From the NCBI GenBank assembly GCA_001874335.1, contig MPDE01000014.1, forward strand, positions 51,777-115,776: a stretch of DNA of 64,000 nucleotides, in the 5' to 3' direction. Each line of letters opens with the position of its first letter. Within the stretch, counting starts at the first letter, position 1. The stretch comes from Bacteroidetes bacterium MedPE-SWsnd-G2 (lineage in GTDB: Bacteria > Bacteroidota > Bacteroidia > Flavobacteriales > Flavobacteriaceae). Shown one piece after another: positions 55,040-64,000 of this stretch. Position numbers and translations under genes: made by a program. The notes beneath the pieces were generated by a model, which saw nothing but the letters and a program-made list of their open reading frames with translations, searched no databases and was not told where the DNA came from.

Positions 55040-56353
55040 ATGCAAAATCATAAAATTACTGTTATAGGTTTAGGGTATGTAGGATTGCCATTGGCTGTTG
55101 AATTTGCCAAGAAATATCCAACAGTTGGCTTTGATATAAATAAAGAACGTGTTTCGGAACTGAACCAAGGAAAAGATTTGACATTGGAGGTTCAAGATCA
55201 GGATTTAATTAAAGTCTTGTTGAATAATCAAGAAAGAGATGCAAGGCATATGGGGCTTTATCCAACTACAAATGTGGGAGATATAGCAGATTCCAATGTA
55301 TATATCATTACGGTGCCTACACCAACCGATAAAAACAAAAGACCTGTACTGACACCCTTAATTAAAGCCTCCGAAACGGTAGCTAAGGTGTTAAAAACAG
55401 GGGATATTGTCATCTATGAAAGCACCGTTTATCCTGGAGTGACTGAAGACGAATGTGTGCCAGTATTAGAACGAACTAGTGGTTTGAAATTTAATGAAGA
55501 TTTTACTGTGGGCTACTCCCCTGAACGGATCAACCCTGGAGATAAAGAACGTACAGTAACCAAAATATTAAAAGTGACTTCAGGTTCTACCCCAGAAGCT
55601 GCAAATCAAATCGATGATTTGTATAAATCTGTAATTACAGCGGGGACTCATTTGGCACCAACGATTAAGGTCGCTGAAGCAGCAAAGGTCATTGAGAATT
55701 CTCAAAGGGATATCAATATTGCATTTGTTAATGAATTAGCTAAGATTTTTAATTTGTTAGATATTAATACCAGTGATGTGCTTGAAGCTGCTGGTACCAA
55801 ATGGAATTTCTTACCATTCAAACCAGGGCTTGTTGGCGGACATTGCATTGGTGTTGATCCTTATTATTTAGCGCAAAAGGCTCAAGAAGTGGGCTATCAC
55901 CCAGAGATTATCCTTGCAGGAAGACGAATGAACGACTCCATGGGCGCACATGTAGCCAATGAAGTTGTGAAACTCATGGTAAAACGAGATTTAAAAGTTA
56001 ATAAATCTAAGATATTAGTTCTCGGTGTGACGTTTAAAGAAAACTGCCCAGATGTGCGAAATACTAAAGTCGTAGATGTTATTTCAGAATTAGAAGATTT
56101 TGGAGCTGATGTTACAGTCCATGATCCTTGGGCCAATCCAGATGAAGTTAAACATGAGTATGGCTACGAGTGTCATCCCGCACTTGATGCCGGATCTCAT
56201 AATGGTATTGAACAATTAAAATTCGATGCCATAGTACTAACCGTAGCTCACACCGAATTTAAGGCACTTGATTTAGAAAAGTTGAAGCATGAAAAAACGG
56301 TAGTTTACGATGTAAAAGGTGTTTTAGGAACTTTAGCAGATGCTAAATTATAA
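55040..56353 (+). CDS. tviB: UDP-N-acetyl-D-glucosamine 6-dehydrogenase (TviB/WbpO-like), with repeat-encoded insertion
   Basis: The protein has 437 residues from the ATG at 55040 ([17 protein letters not shown]); an in-frame TTG at 55019 would overlap wecC and was rejected. It resembles Vi-antigen TviB throughout: [50 protein letters not shown] and catalytic Cys269 in [15 protein letters not shown]. It would produce UDP-GlcNAcA, which the next gene epimerises. Near the C-terminus residues 378-388 ([11 protein letters not shown]) are encoded by a palindrome of the local REP-like family, at a point where Vi-type relatives appear shorter. The extra loop lies in the C-terminal UDP-binding domain, away from the catalytic cysteine. 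Confidence 0.95.
   Translation: MQNHKITVIGLGYVGLPLAVEFAKKYPTVGFDINKERVSELNQGKDLTLEVQDQDLIKVLLNNQERDARHMGLYPTTNVGDIADSNVYIITVPTPTDKNKRPVLTPLIKASETVAKVLKTGDIVIYESTVYPGVTEDECVPVLERTSGLKFNEDFTVGYSPERINPGDKERTVTKILKVTSGSTPEAANQIDDLYKSVITAGTHLAPTIKVAEAAKVIENSQRDINIAFVNELAKIFNLLDINTSDVLEAAGTKWNFLPFKPGLVGGHCIGVDPYYLAQKAQEVGYHPEIILAGRRMNDSMGAHVANEVVKLMVKRDLKVNKSKILVLGVTFKENCPDVRNTKVVDVISELEDFGADVTVHDPWANPDEVKHEYGYECHPALDAGSHNGIEQLKFDAIVLTVAHTEFKALDLEKLKHEKTVVYDVKGVLGTLADAKL
56172..56200. repeat. REP-like palindrome inside the tviB coding sequence
   Basis: GTCATCCCGCACTTGATGCC followed by GGATCTCAT. ATCCCGCA (56175-56182) pairs with TGCCGGAT (56188-56195) with one C-C mismatch around CTTGA. Its first 16 bases line up with the intergenic copies at 47035, 49508 and 53785. 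Confidence 0.75.
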
Positions 56354-56365
56354 TATTAGATTTTT

Positions 56366-57367
56366 ATGAATCCAACTGATAAAATAAAAGGAAAAGTAAT
56401 TTTAGTCACGGGGGGAGCAGGTTTTATCGGTTCTAACCTATGTGAGTTTTTATTGCAATCGGGAGCAGAAGTACGCTGTTTAGATAATTTTGCGACTGGC
56501 CATAGGCATAATATAGAACCTTTTCTAAATAATGAGAGGTTTACATTTTTAGAAGGTGATATCAGAAATTTAGAAACCTGTCAAAAAGCATGTCAAGGTG
56601 TTGATTTTGTGTTGCATCAGGCGGCCCTTGGTTCCGTCCCACGCTCAATAGAAGATCCAATAACATCCAATGATGTTAATGTATCAGGATTTTTAAATAT
56701 GTTAGTGGCTGCTCGTGATCAAAAGGTAAAACGTTTTGTATACGCTGCTAGTAGTTCAACATACGGAGATTCTGAAAATCTACCTAAAGTTGAAGAGATT
56801 ATAGGAAAACCATTATCGCCTTATGCAATTACAAAATATGTAAATGAATTATACGCCGATAACTTTAAACGCACCTATAATTTGGATACTGTTGGCTTAC
56901 GTTATTTTAATGTATTTGGGAGAAGGCAAGACCCTAATGGTGCTTATGCAGCAGTAATACCATTATTTGTAAAACAATTGATGAATCATGAGTCACCAGT
57001 AATAAACGGAGATGGGACGTATTCAAGGGATTTTACCTATATCGATAATGTGATTCAAATGAATGTATTGGCAATCACAACGGATAAAGAAGAAGCTTTA
57101 AATCAAGTTTATAATACGGCTGTTGGTGACAGAACAACCTTAGTTGAGCTAGTAAATCATTTAAAGAATAGCTTATCTAAATACGATGCTAAAATTGCAG
57201 ATGTAGAAATAATTCATGGCCCTAACCGAAAAGGAGATATTCCACATTCTCTAGCGTCTATTGAAAAAGCACAAGGGTATTTAGCATATGAGCCTTCTCA
57301 TAAAATTATGGATGGGATAAATGAAGCTGTAGATTGGTATTTTAATTATTTACTAAAAAATGAATAA
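56366..57367 (+). CDS. tviC: UDP-N-acetylglucosamine(-uronate) 4-epimerase (TviC/WbpP-like)
   Basis: This 333-residue extended SDR is very close in pattern to Pseudomonas WbpP and Vi Tvi[11 protein letters not shown] is the NAD loop, [16 protein letters not shown] and AASSSTYGD are signature stretches, and [15 protein letters not shown] contains the Tyr-Lys couple. [21 protein letters not shown] and SRDFTYIDN are also conserved. With tviB it should yield UDP-GalNAcA. Its end overlaps the flippase gene by 8 bp. Confidence 0.96.
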   Translation: MNPTDKIKGKVILVTGGAGFIGSNLCEFLLQSGAEVRCLDNFATGHRHNIEPFLNNERFTFLEGDIRNLETCQKACQGVDFVLHQAALGSVPRSIEDPITSNDVNVSGFLNMLVAARDQKVKRFVYAASSSTYGDSENLPKVEEIIGKPLSPYAITKYVNELYADNFKRTYNLDTVGLRYFNVFGRRQDPNGAYAAVIPLFVKQLMNHESPVINGDGTYSRDFTYIDNVIQMNVLAITTDKEEALNQVYNTAVGDRTTLVELVNHLKNSLSKYDAKIADVEIIHGPNRKGDIPHSLASIEKAQGYLAYEPSHKIMDGINEAVDWYFNYLLKNE

Positions 57368-58628
57368 TCTTACATTTGGGTTTTTCAAAAAGTACTTTAA
57401 AAAAGGATTTGTTAGAAATGTTCTAATTACTTCTTCTGGAGTTTTTTTCGGATTTATAGTGAATTTTGCTATACAACCATTTATTACAAGAATTTATTCT
57501 GCGGAAATGATTGGAACAGTAGCACTTCTAGTATCTTTTGTCGGGCTGTTAAATATCTCCTCATCATTTAGTTATGATATGGCAATTATGAGAGCCGATT
57601 CTGTTGAAGAGGCATCTAAACTGACCCTTATTTCATTATGTATATTAATTTTATTTAGTTCAATTGTCTCGATTATTTTAGGTACTAGTTTTGATTCGTT
57701 ATTCGGACGAACTAAATATAACGTGTTGAATGATTTAATAATATTCATCCCAATTTTTTTGTTGATGAAGGGACTAATAAAGATTACTCAAAATCTTTTG
57801 ATAAGAACAGGGGATTTTAAAAATCATTCAGTTTCTGATGCATTGAAAACGACATCGCCTGCTATGTTAAAGATTATTTTCGGGAAGGTTTTAAGTCCAA
57901 CAACATTTCTTTTATTAATTTCTACACTAATAGGGAGTCTGTTAAATGGTATATTTCTATTGAACTCTTTGATAAAACAGAAAATTAAATTCAGTTTTAC
58001 AGGTGTTCTTGATATTTTAAAGAAGTACAGAAAATATCCAATGATTTTCAATTGGAATAATTTACTAAATAGTTTAGCACAACAGAGTACCATTTTACTT
58101 TTAGGGTTCTATTATGATATTTCTCAAATAGGGTATTACTCATTAGCTATGAGTGTTATTCTAATGCCGATTGGATTTATGTCGAATTCAATTTTTAAAG
58201 TTTACCTCCCAAATATCACAACAAAGTATAAGAATGGCCTCGATCTAATGGGAGATTTTAGGAAGTTAATGATTGTGCAATTATTAATTGGTGCGATTTT
58301 GTTTATTACACTATTTGTTTTGGCACCCTTTCTTTTTGAATTTGTTTTTGGAAAAGAGTGGCGTCAATCTGGAATTTTTGTTAGGTTATTAACACCTTGG
58401 ATGTTTATGATGTTTCTTAATAAACCTTCAAATGCAATAATTCAGCTTCATGAGAAATTCAAATTTTTATCAATTTACAACGTAATTATTCTAATTTTAA
58501 GAGTTTGTGCGATATTTTTAGGCTTTATTATTTATAACGATATTTTGTGGAGTATTGGTTTGTTTTCATTGGTTGGTTTTTTATGTAATTTCTATTTTAT
58601 TATATACTCAATTAAGATAATTCGCTAG
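57360..58628 (+). CDS. polysaccharide flippase (Wzx-like, MOP superfamily)
   Basis: The 422 residues form about 12 membrane helices with little sequence conservation, typical of O-unit or capsule-unit flippases. [27 protein letters not shown] is the recognisable N-terminal pattern of the polysaccharide biosynthesis family. It would move lipid-linked repeat units across the inner membrane. The sequence looks more AT-rich than the genes before it. It overlaps tviC by 8 bp. Confidence 0.88.
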   Translation: MNNLTFGFFKKYFKKGFVRNVLITSSGVFFGFIVNFAIQPFITRIYSAEMIGTVALLVSFVGLLNISSSFSYDMAIMRADSVEEASKLTLISLCILILFSSIVSIILGTSFDSLFGRTKYNVLNDLIIFIPIFLLMKGLIKITQNLLIRTGDFKNHSVSDALKTTSPAMLKIIFGKVLSPTTFLLLISTLIGSLLNGIFLLNSLIKQKIKFSFTGVLDILKKYRKYPMIFNWNNLLNSLAQQSTILLLGFYYDISQIGYYSLAMSVILMPIGFMSNSIFKVYLPNITTKYKNGLDLMGDFRKLMIVQLLIGAILFITLFVLAPFLFEFVFGKEWRQSGIFVRLLTPWMFMMFLNKPSNAIIQLHEKFKFLSIYNVIILILRVCAIFLGFIIYNDILWSIGLFSLVGFLCNFYFIIYSIKIIR

Positions 58629-58636
58629 ATCAAATT

Positions 58637-59767
58637 ATGATGAATTTTAATAACAATGAAATAAATATTTCAATAGCAGGTGATATTGCACCAATTGGAA
58701 TTAATGAGTTTTTATTTTCAAGTGGAGATAAAGATACTATACTAAACGGCTTAAAAATTTCTTCAGATTATTTAATTGCGAATTTAGAATGTCCATTGAC
58801 AGAATCTCAAAAAAGAATTTCAAAATCTGGGCCAAATATTAAAGCTCGTCCAACGACAATAAATGGGATGAAAAATATCGGTGTTGATTGTGTGAATTTG
58901 GCGAACAATCATATTCTCGATTTTGATAGTATTGGGCTTAATGATACTCTAAATTTATTAGAAGAAGCGAATATTGAATCTTTTGGCGCTGGAAAGAACT
59001 CATTAAAAGCAAATTCAATTAAAGTAATTGAAATAAAAGGAATTAAAATTGGTTTATACGGGGTTTGTGAACAAGAATGGAGTTGTGCTACTGAAGATAG
59101 GCCTGGAGCAAATTCTATTGATCCAATTAGTTTTTTAAATATAAAAGATGAGGTTCAATATGATTTTCTTATTGTGATGATTCATGGAGGGAGAGAACAT
59201 TATCCATATCCTACTCCAAATTTACAAAAAACAGCAAGATTTTTTTCTGATTATGGTGCAAGTGCAGTTGTTTGTCAACACACGCATATAACAGGCTGCA
59301 TTGAGGAGTATAATGGGGTTCCAATATTTTATGGTCAAGGTAATTTCATTTTTTCAAATCGTGATAACTTATCGGATGATTGGAATTTGGGGTATGTTAT
59401 CCAATTTAGGATTTCGAAAAAAAAATTTGATTGGAAGATTCAACCTTTTGAACAAAATCGGGAAAAAGGAGGAGTCCAACCTTTAAAAAAGGAAAAGGAA
59501 ATTCAATATTTGAAAAATTTAGATAAACGATCAATTCAAGTGGATAACCCTAAGTATGTATCGGAAAAGTGGAATTCTTACTGCAAATCACAAGAATACA
59601 TTTATAGAAGACAATTGTCTGGTTTAAATAAGAGGTTCTATTATTTGATAACGAAGTTTGGATTGGAACGCTATTTTTTTCAAAAAAATAGTGTTAAAAA
59701 TCAACTAAATCTTATTAGATGTGAAACACATCATGAAATTTTAACAAATATATTATCTGATGATTAG
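58637..59767 (+). CDS. CapA-family metallophosphatase-like protein
   Basis: The 376 residues begin SIAGDIAPIG and continue NLECPLTE, NLANNHILDF, VMIHGGREHY and VVCQHTHITGCIE, with FYGQGNFIFS at the end of the fold. These are the Asp, Glu, Asn and His positions of the CapA/PgsA calcineurin-like fold. The family was named for poly-gamma-glutamate capsules but also occurs in other polysaccharide loci, where its role is unclear. There is no signal peptide or membrane helix in this version, so it is probably cytoplasmic. It lies between the flippase and the polymerase. Confidence 0.88.
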   Translation: MMNFNNNEINISIAGDIAPIGINEFLFSSGDKDTILNGLKISSDYLIANLECPLTESQKRISKSGPNIKARPTTINGMKNIGVDCVNLANNHILDFDSIGLNDTLNLLEEANIESFGAGKNSLKANSIKVIEIKGIKIGLYGVCEQEWSCATEDRPGANSIDPISFLNIKDEVQYDFLIVMIHGGREHYPYPTPNLQKTARFFSDYGASAVVCQHTHITGCIEEYNGVPIFYGQGNFIFSNRDNLSDDWNLGYVIQFRISKKKFDWKIQPFEQNREKGGVQPLKKEKEIQYLKNLDKRSIQVDNPKYVSEKWNSYCKSQEYIYRRQLSGLNKRFYYLITKFGLERYFFQKNSVKNQLNLIRCETHHEILTNILSDD

Positions 59768-59778
59768 TAATTTGTTTT

Positions 59779-61008
59779 TTGGGAGAATTAAAAATACCCT
59801 TTACTAATATATTGTCTATGCATGTTAACATGAGTTATTCGTCTAAGATAAATTATTTATTTATTCTTCTCTCAATTGTTTGGTTGCCTTTGCAATCGAC
59901 AATTTTAATGATTGATGGTCAGGGTCGAAGTATTTTGTTTTTAGCTTTAGTTACACTTAGCACAAATTTATACTCGAAAACCTTTTTGAAATTGATAAAA
60001 AGAAAACCAATTATAATATGGATTGTATGGTGTGTCTTTGGGATAGTAAATTTATTTATTGTAGGTTATAACATTAAGACTCCTTTTATTTTACATATTT
60101 TTTTTAATTTTCTATTGCCTCTTTTGGTTATGGCAATAGTTTCTCTAGAGTACATAAGAAACAAAATTGGTTTGTTGAAATTATTGCGATTTTCATTTGC
60201 AATATATTTGGTTTTGGTACTAATAGTGATTTATACTTCGTCAAGCGGTATAGAGAGGGTCGGAGGTGCCCTAGGTAACCAAGCCCCATTAAACGTTATT
60301 TTTCTTGCTTTTGTTGTATTTGTTTTAGAATCGCATAAGCGATTTAATTACAAGTATATACCTTTTATTTTAACGGCAGTATTATTTGTGGTTTTGTCAT
60401 ACGCAACAAGAAAAGCTCTAATTGCTTTAATCATAATGGGGATATTTTATTACATATCTAAGTTGCGGTTTTCAGTCTGGAAAATTTTACAAGCCATAGT
60501 AATATCTGTGTTTTCATATTTGTTATTCATCTTTATACTTGACAAAACTGTTATCGGTGAAAGACTACTTAATACTCAAGAGGAAGGAATTAAGAACAAC
60601 GATTCGGGTATTGAAATGTTGAGTTTTCTGGGAGATAGAGCTTTTTTTTACATAGAAGGTTATAAAATATTTAAAGAAAACCCTATAACTGGGATTGGAT
60701 TTGGAAACTTTTCATCACATCTTTCTTTTGGGCAAAGAATTCACTCGGAATATATAGTACAATTATGTGAAGGAGGGCTAATAGGTTCTACATTATTTAT
60801 AATGTTTAATTACTGGCTTTTGAAAAATTTAATATTGAGAATGAATGACAAGAATGCGTTTGTTTTTCTGGGAGGTCTAATGTCAATATTATTTATCAAC
60901 TTCAGTGCATGGACATATAGCTTCAATCAATATTTTGTTTGCTATGGTGTAGTAATTGGGTATTGTTTAACTACAAATCCTAGAAGAAATAAAAAACTAA
61001 TAAAATGA
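59779..61008 (+). CDS. O-antigen ligase/polymerase family protein (Wzy-like)
   Basis: The protein has about 409 residues and many membrane helices. The Wzy_C-type loop and signature lie near the C-terminus: FKENPITGIGFGNFSSH followed by HSEYIVQLCEGGLIGS. As the only such gene in the cluster it is the best candidate for the repeat-unit polymerase. A surface-lipid ligase role is an alternative. The start is uncertain among TTG 59779, ATG 59818 and ATG 59830; the last two leave a cleaner first helix. Its stop overlaps the next start in an ATGA junction. Confidence 0.85.
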   Translation: MGELKIPFTNILSMHVNMSYSSKINYLFILLSIVWLPLQSTILMIDGQGRSILFLALVTLSTNLYSKTFLKLIKRKPIIIWIVWCVFGIVNLFIVGYNIKTPFILHIFFNFLLPLLVMAIVSLEYIRNKIGLLKLLRFSFAIYLVLVLIVIYTSSSGIERVGGALGNQAPLNVIFLAFVVFVLESHKRFNYKYIPFILTAVLFVVLSYATRKALIALIIMGIFYYISKLRFSVWKILQAIVISVFSYLLFIFILDKTVIGERLLNTQEEGIKNNDSGIEMLSFLGDRAFFYIEGYKIFKENPITGIGFGNFSSHLSFGQRIHSEYIVQLCEGGLIGSTLFIMFNYWLLKNLILRMNDKNAFVFLGGLMSILFINFSAWTYSFNQYFVCYGVVIGYCLTTNPRRNKKLIK

Positions 61009-62051
61009 AAGTAGCAATTCACTATGAACCTCTAAATGGTATATCTATGAGGCTTAAAAGATATGAGAAGATATTAAAATATAATAATTTTACGGCAGTA
61101 TTTGTTAGTTCGTCTTCTCAGAATTTTATTAATCAATTAGAAGGTATAGACGCCTTAATTTGGTATGTAGGCCTTGCGGATGTGAGTAAGCAACCGTATT
61201 TTAATTGGATAAATGTGTTGGAAAATGATTTAGGAATAAATTGTTTTCCATCTTCAAATGCCACTTGGAGCTTTGATAATAAATTAAGGCAAATACATCA
61301 AATGACAGCTTCAGGAATACCATTTGTCAAAAGTAGAGTTCTTTATCAAAAAGAAGAAGCAATAAAGTTGACGAATCTAATTAATTACCCAATAATCTTT
61401 AAGTTGTCAGCAGGGGCAGGTTCATTCAATGTGATAAAAGTGAATAATAAAAAGACCTTAATAAATTATGTGAATTTGATGTTTGGAAAAGGGGTGCTTC
61501 CGAATAAGCTTCAACATTCATTGGGTTATAGCTTTAGAAAGGAGTTTTTGTCTAAATTAGTTAAATTAAGGGCCAAATTTTTAGGGCGACAAATAGATTA
61601 TAGAGACTTAATCCCTGATTGGAATAAACAATCCAACTATTTATTAATACAAGAATTTCTACCTAATAATGAATTTGATACTCGTGTAACTACCATAGGG
61701 AATCGCGCATTTGCTTTTAGAAGATTTAACAGAAAAGGAGATTTTAGGTCATCTGGGAGTGGCATTATTGATTACAATGCCAAGGCTATTGATTTGGATT
61801 GTGTAAAACTTGCTCTTGAAATTTCTAAGAAAATGAATTTTGAATCTATGGCATATGATTTCCTTTATAATAAAGAAGGAAATCCTGTAATCTGTGAATA
61901 TAGTTATGGTTATAATGATGAAGCTATTTATAATTGTAGTGGATATTGGACGGAAGATTTGAAGTTTGTCATGGGGAATTTTTGGCCACAATTTCTACAA
62001 TTAAAGGACCTTTTAAAATTAGAGGATTTAAAACAACCTGAAAGTTTATGA
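61005..62051 (+). CDS. ATP-grasp domain protein, putative amide ligase of the polysaccharide cluster
   Basis: The 348 residues show the ATP-grasp layout: an N-terminal domain, FDNKLRQIHQMTASGIP as the entry helix, YPIIFKLSAGAGSFNVIKV as the nucleotide-binding lysine strand, LLIQEFLPNNEFDTRVT, a glycine-rich RFNRKGDFRSSGSG loop and NPVICEYSYGYND at the metal site. The usual E-x-N of the metal site reads E-Y-S here. ATP-grasp enzymes join carboxylates to amines, so amidation or aminoacylation of an acidic sugar is one possibility. The substrate is unknown. It is coupled by ATGA overlaps to both neighbours. Confidence 0.8.
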   Translation: MKVAIHYEPLNGISMRLKRYEKILKYNNFTAVFVSSSSQNFINQLEGIDALIWYVGLADVSKQPYFNWINVLENDLGINCFPSSNATWSFDNKLRQIHQMTASGIPFVKSRVLYQKEEAIKLTNLINYPIIFKLSAGAGSFNVIKVNNKKTLINYVNLMFGKGVLPNKLQHSLGYSFRKEFLSKLVKLRAKFLGRQIDYRDLIPDWNKQSNYLLIQEFLPNNEFDTRVTTIGNRAFAFRRFNRKGDFRSSGSGIIDYNAKAIDLDCVKLALEISKKMNFESMAYDFLYNKEGNPVICEYSYGYNDEAIYNCSGYWTEDLKFVMGNFWPQFLQLKDLLKLEDLKQPESL

Positions 62052-63136
62052 GAATAGGATTTGTTATTGGTCAAACATATGCTGGAGGTATGGAAAGACA
62101 GTTAGCATATTTATGTTATTCATTGGCACAAAGAGGTCATGAGGTTTTTGTTTATACCGTTTCTGGAAATAATAGGACACCCGGTCGTGAAAAGGTCGAT
62201 ATTTCAGACAAAATTATTTACCCTTTGTATTTTACGAAGTATACGAAATATTTTTCGACTTTTTATTTCAAATTATTGATTCAGAAACATTCTCCTGATC
62301 TCCTTGTTGCTTTTCAAGTCGGATCAATAGAGTTGTGTAAAAAGATGTTAGGTTTAAATTCTTTTAAATTTAAAATTGTAGGTAATTTAAGAGGAATAAA
62401 ATTTTCAGTTGATAGAGAATTAGCCATTAGATATATGAATGCTTGTAAGGAAATTGATGGGATTATTTGTAATTCTAAGTCAGGATATGATTTAGCAAAA
62501 CAGCATTTAAATATCAATGATAATTCCGTTTTGATAAGAATTCCAAATATTGTTACGTTAGGTAAATCTGATCAATCAATTGTAGTTAAGAGATGGAAAA
62601 TTTTATTTGCTGGATCTCTTAAAGATGTTAAAGACCCCTTAACATTTATTAAAGGAATAATGGAAGTGCTGAAAACGAATAGAAACGTTGAAGTGACAAT
62701 AGCGGGTGGAGGCTATTTGGAAGAAAAAATGAAGAAAATTGTTGCTGATGTTGGAATGCAAAAATATTTTAACTTTCTGGGTTTTGTAAAACCAGAGAAT
62801 GTTCCGTATTCAAGTTCTCATATTGTTATATCGTCGTCTTTACGAGAAGCATCTAGTAATTCAATTTTAGAAGGATTAGCTCATGGCTGCTTAGTTATTG
62901 GTACAGATACGGGAGGTACTACGGAGTTGTTAAAAGGAACTCCATACGGGAAACTATTTCCTGTTGGAGATTATTTAATGCTTTCTAAACACATTATTGA
63001 ATTTATGAATCTTAATCCTATTCAACTTTCAAATGCCAGAAACATGGCAAAAGATTATATCAATGGGCATCATAATATAAATGATGTAACAAATGAATAT
63101 GAAAAACTCCTTAAAGAAATTTTAAATGAAGAATAG
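62048..63136 (+). CDS. glycosyltransferase family 4
   Basis: This 362-residue GT-B enzyme opens with IGFVIGQTYAGGMERQLAYLCYSLAQRGHEV, the acceptor-side Rossmann domain. The donor domain begins around WKILFAGSLKDVKDPLTFI. REASSNSILEGLAHG is the E-x7-E motif and GTDTGGTTELL the late glycine loop. It would add one sugar of the repeat unit at the cytoplasmic face. Donor and linkage cannot be told. It overlaps the following gene by 11 bp. Confidence 0.92.
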   Translation: MRIGFVIGQTYAGGMERQLAYLCYSLAQRGHEVFVYTVSGNNRTPGREKVDISDKIIYPLYFTKYTKYFSTFYFKLLIQKHSPDLLVAFQVGSIELCKKMLGLNSFKFKIVGNLRGIKFSVDRELAIRYMNACKEIDGIICNSKSGYDLAKQHLNINDNSVLIRIPNIVTLGKSDQSIVVKRWKILFAGSLKDVKDPLTFIKGIMEVLKTNRNVEVTIAGGGYLEEKMKKIVADVGMQKYFNFLGFVKPENVPYSSSHIVISSSLREASSNSILEGLAHGCLVIGTDTGGTTELLKGTPYGKLFPVGDYLMLSKHIIEFMNLNPIQLSNARNMAKDYINGHHNINDVTNEYEKLLKEILNEE

Positions 63137-64000
63137 AAAATATTTTACGGTTTTTACACCAACATATAATAGAGCATATTGTCTGCCAAGAGTTTATGAA
63201 AGCCTTTGTGAACAGAGTTTTACAGATTTTGAATGGCTCGTAATTGATGATGGTTCGACAGATAATACTTCTTCGTTAATTGACAAGTATAAAAAGGAAT
63301 CTAGTTTTTCAATTATTTACGAAAAAGTCTCAAATAGAGGGAAGCATAAGGTGAAGAATATAGCGGTAGATTTGGCTTCCGGTATGTTTTTTATCACCTT
63401 AGATAGTGACGATTGGTTTGAGCCGAATACTTTGGAAAGAATGAAGTTTCACTGGGAAAATATACCACAAAAAGATAGAGACAGTTTTTCTGGAGTAGCG
63501 GGATTAACCCAATTTTCTGGTAATAATTTAACAGGAAAAACAGGGGAAATTAATGGGATAAAAAATCCTCAAGATATTATTGATACAGATATGATTTCGA
63601 TACGTACAAAGTATAAAGTAAGAGGAGAGAAGTGCGGAGTTCATTTAACGGAGGTGATGAAGAAGTTTAAGTCTCCAGAATTTGAAGATGAAAAGTTTTG
63701 TCCTGAGGCAATTATATGGCGTCGGATTGCTAAATCTGGATTAAAAGTTAGATATGTAAATGAAATATATCGTAATGCAGAAATTCAAGAAGGAGGCCTT
63801 AGTGATCCAAAAAAAATGTTAAGTAGATTGGTAAATAACTCAAAAGGGCTTACAATTCGATATAACGAAGAAATGGTTATAATGGACTCTATTTTTGATA
63901 AATTAAAAGCTTCTATAAATTATGTTCGCTGTTCTTTGCACTCTAAATATTCTATAAATAAAATTTATAAAAACTCAGTAAATAAATTTTTGACAAGTAT
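63126..64000 (+). CDS. glycosyltransferase family 2 (3' end outside window)
   Basis: An ATG at 63126 opens a frame that stays open to base 64000 (291 codons). FTVFTPTYNRAYCLPRVYESL is followed by WLVIDDGSTDNTSSLI, the GT2 nucleotide-sugar motif, then ITLDSDDWFEPNTL with the DxD metal site. The later FEDEKFCPEAIIWRRI resembles the acceptor-side ED motif. A GT-A inverting enzyme of the repeat-unit assembly line is likely. The start overlaps the GT4 gene by 11 bp, in keeping with the coupled layout of this block. Confidence 0.88.
   Translation, partial: MKNRKYFTVFTPTYNRAYCLPRVYESLCEQSFTDFEWLVIDDGSTDNTSSLIDKYKKESSFSIIYEKVSNRGKHKVKNIAVDLASGMFFITLDSDDWFEPNTLERMKFHWENIPQKDRDSFSGVAGLTQFSGNNLTGKTGEINGIKNPQDIIDTDMISIRTKYKVRGEKCGVHLTEVMKKFKSPEFEDEKFCPEAIIWRRIAKSGLKVRYVNEIYRNAEIQEGGLSDPKKMLSRLVNNSKGLTIRYNEEMVIMDSIFDKLKASINYVRCSLHSKYSINKIYKNSVNKFLTS

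Overview
The window reads as chromosomal DNA of a marine-type member of the Flavobacteriaceae (Bacteroidota). The evidence is the AT-rich sequence, several exact TAnnTTTG promoter -7 boxes, weak Shine-Dalgarno sequences, a GYDIA-type GHMP kinase beside HMG-CoA reductase, a DPP-IV peptidase next to paired POT transporters, a long-linker FtsZ, and a division cluster that lacks murF and ddl. The genus cannot be fixed from the sequence.

Layout. 0-3 kb: the end of a PpiD-like periplasmic foldase, then HMG-CoA reductase and the GYDIA kinase on the minus strand. 3-9 kb: a periplasmic dipeptidyl peptidase, two proton-coupled oligopeptide transporters and a thioredoxin, apparently a peptide-utilisation block. 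9-14 kb, minus strand: surE, a small membrane protein, lpxB, an NlpC/P60 lipoprotein and comEC. 14-19 kb: a C-terminal processing protease and a lone OppC-type permease, then engB and an alpha/beta hydrolase on the minus strand. 19-34.5 kb: the division and cell-wall cluster mraZ-rsmH-ftsL-ftsI-murE-mraY-murD-ftsW-murG-murC-ftsQ-ftsA-ftsZ, headed by a three-repeat MraZ operator and closed by a strong terminator. Next come a yqeY-like gene and a tRNA-Arg(UCG) ten bases behind it.

35-38 kb is an accessory gap. It holds five tandem 77-bp repeats that carry inverted pieces of the tRNA 3' flank, a small membrane protein, a CPBP intramembrane protease and a lineage-specific secreted protein. 38-64 kb is a surface-polysaccharide region. 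A PAPS-forming module (DUF2061 protein, cysC, cysD, cysN, cysQ) is followed by nucleotide-sugar genes for UDP-GlcA, dTDP-L-rhamnose, GDP-L-fucose, UDP-ManNAcA and UDP-GalNAcA. A winged-helix regulator, an outer-membrane barrel protein and glmS lie between them. From 57.4 kb an apparently more AT-rich assembly block follows: flippase, CapA-like protein, O-antigen polymerase or ligase, ATP-grasp ligase, and GT4 and GT2 glycosyltransferases, the last cut by the window end. The set predicts an acidic, deoxysugar-rich and possibly sulfated or amino-acid-decorated capsule or O-antigen.

The most noteworthy non-genic signals are the 77-bp array behind the tRNA; a family of REP-like palindromes with GTCAT(T/C)C...GG(A)ATCT ends, found only between 47 and 56 kb, one copy of which lies in frame inside tviB; the tRNA-Arg in which A19-U56 replaces G19-C56; and the MraZ operator. 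No complete insertion sequence, prophage, CRISPR array or defence system was seen.
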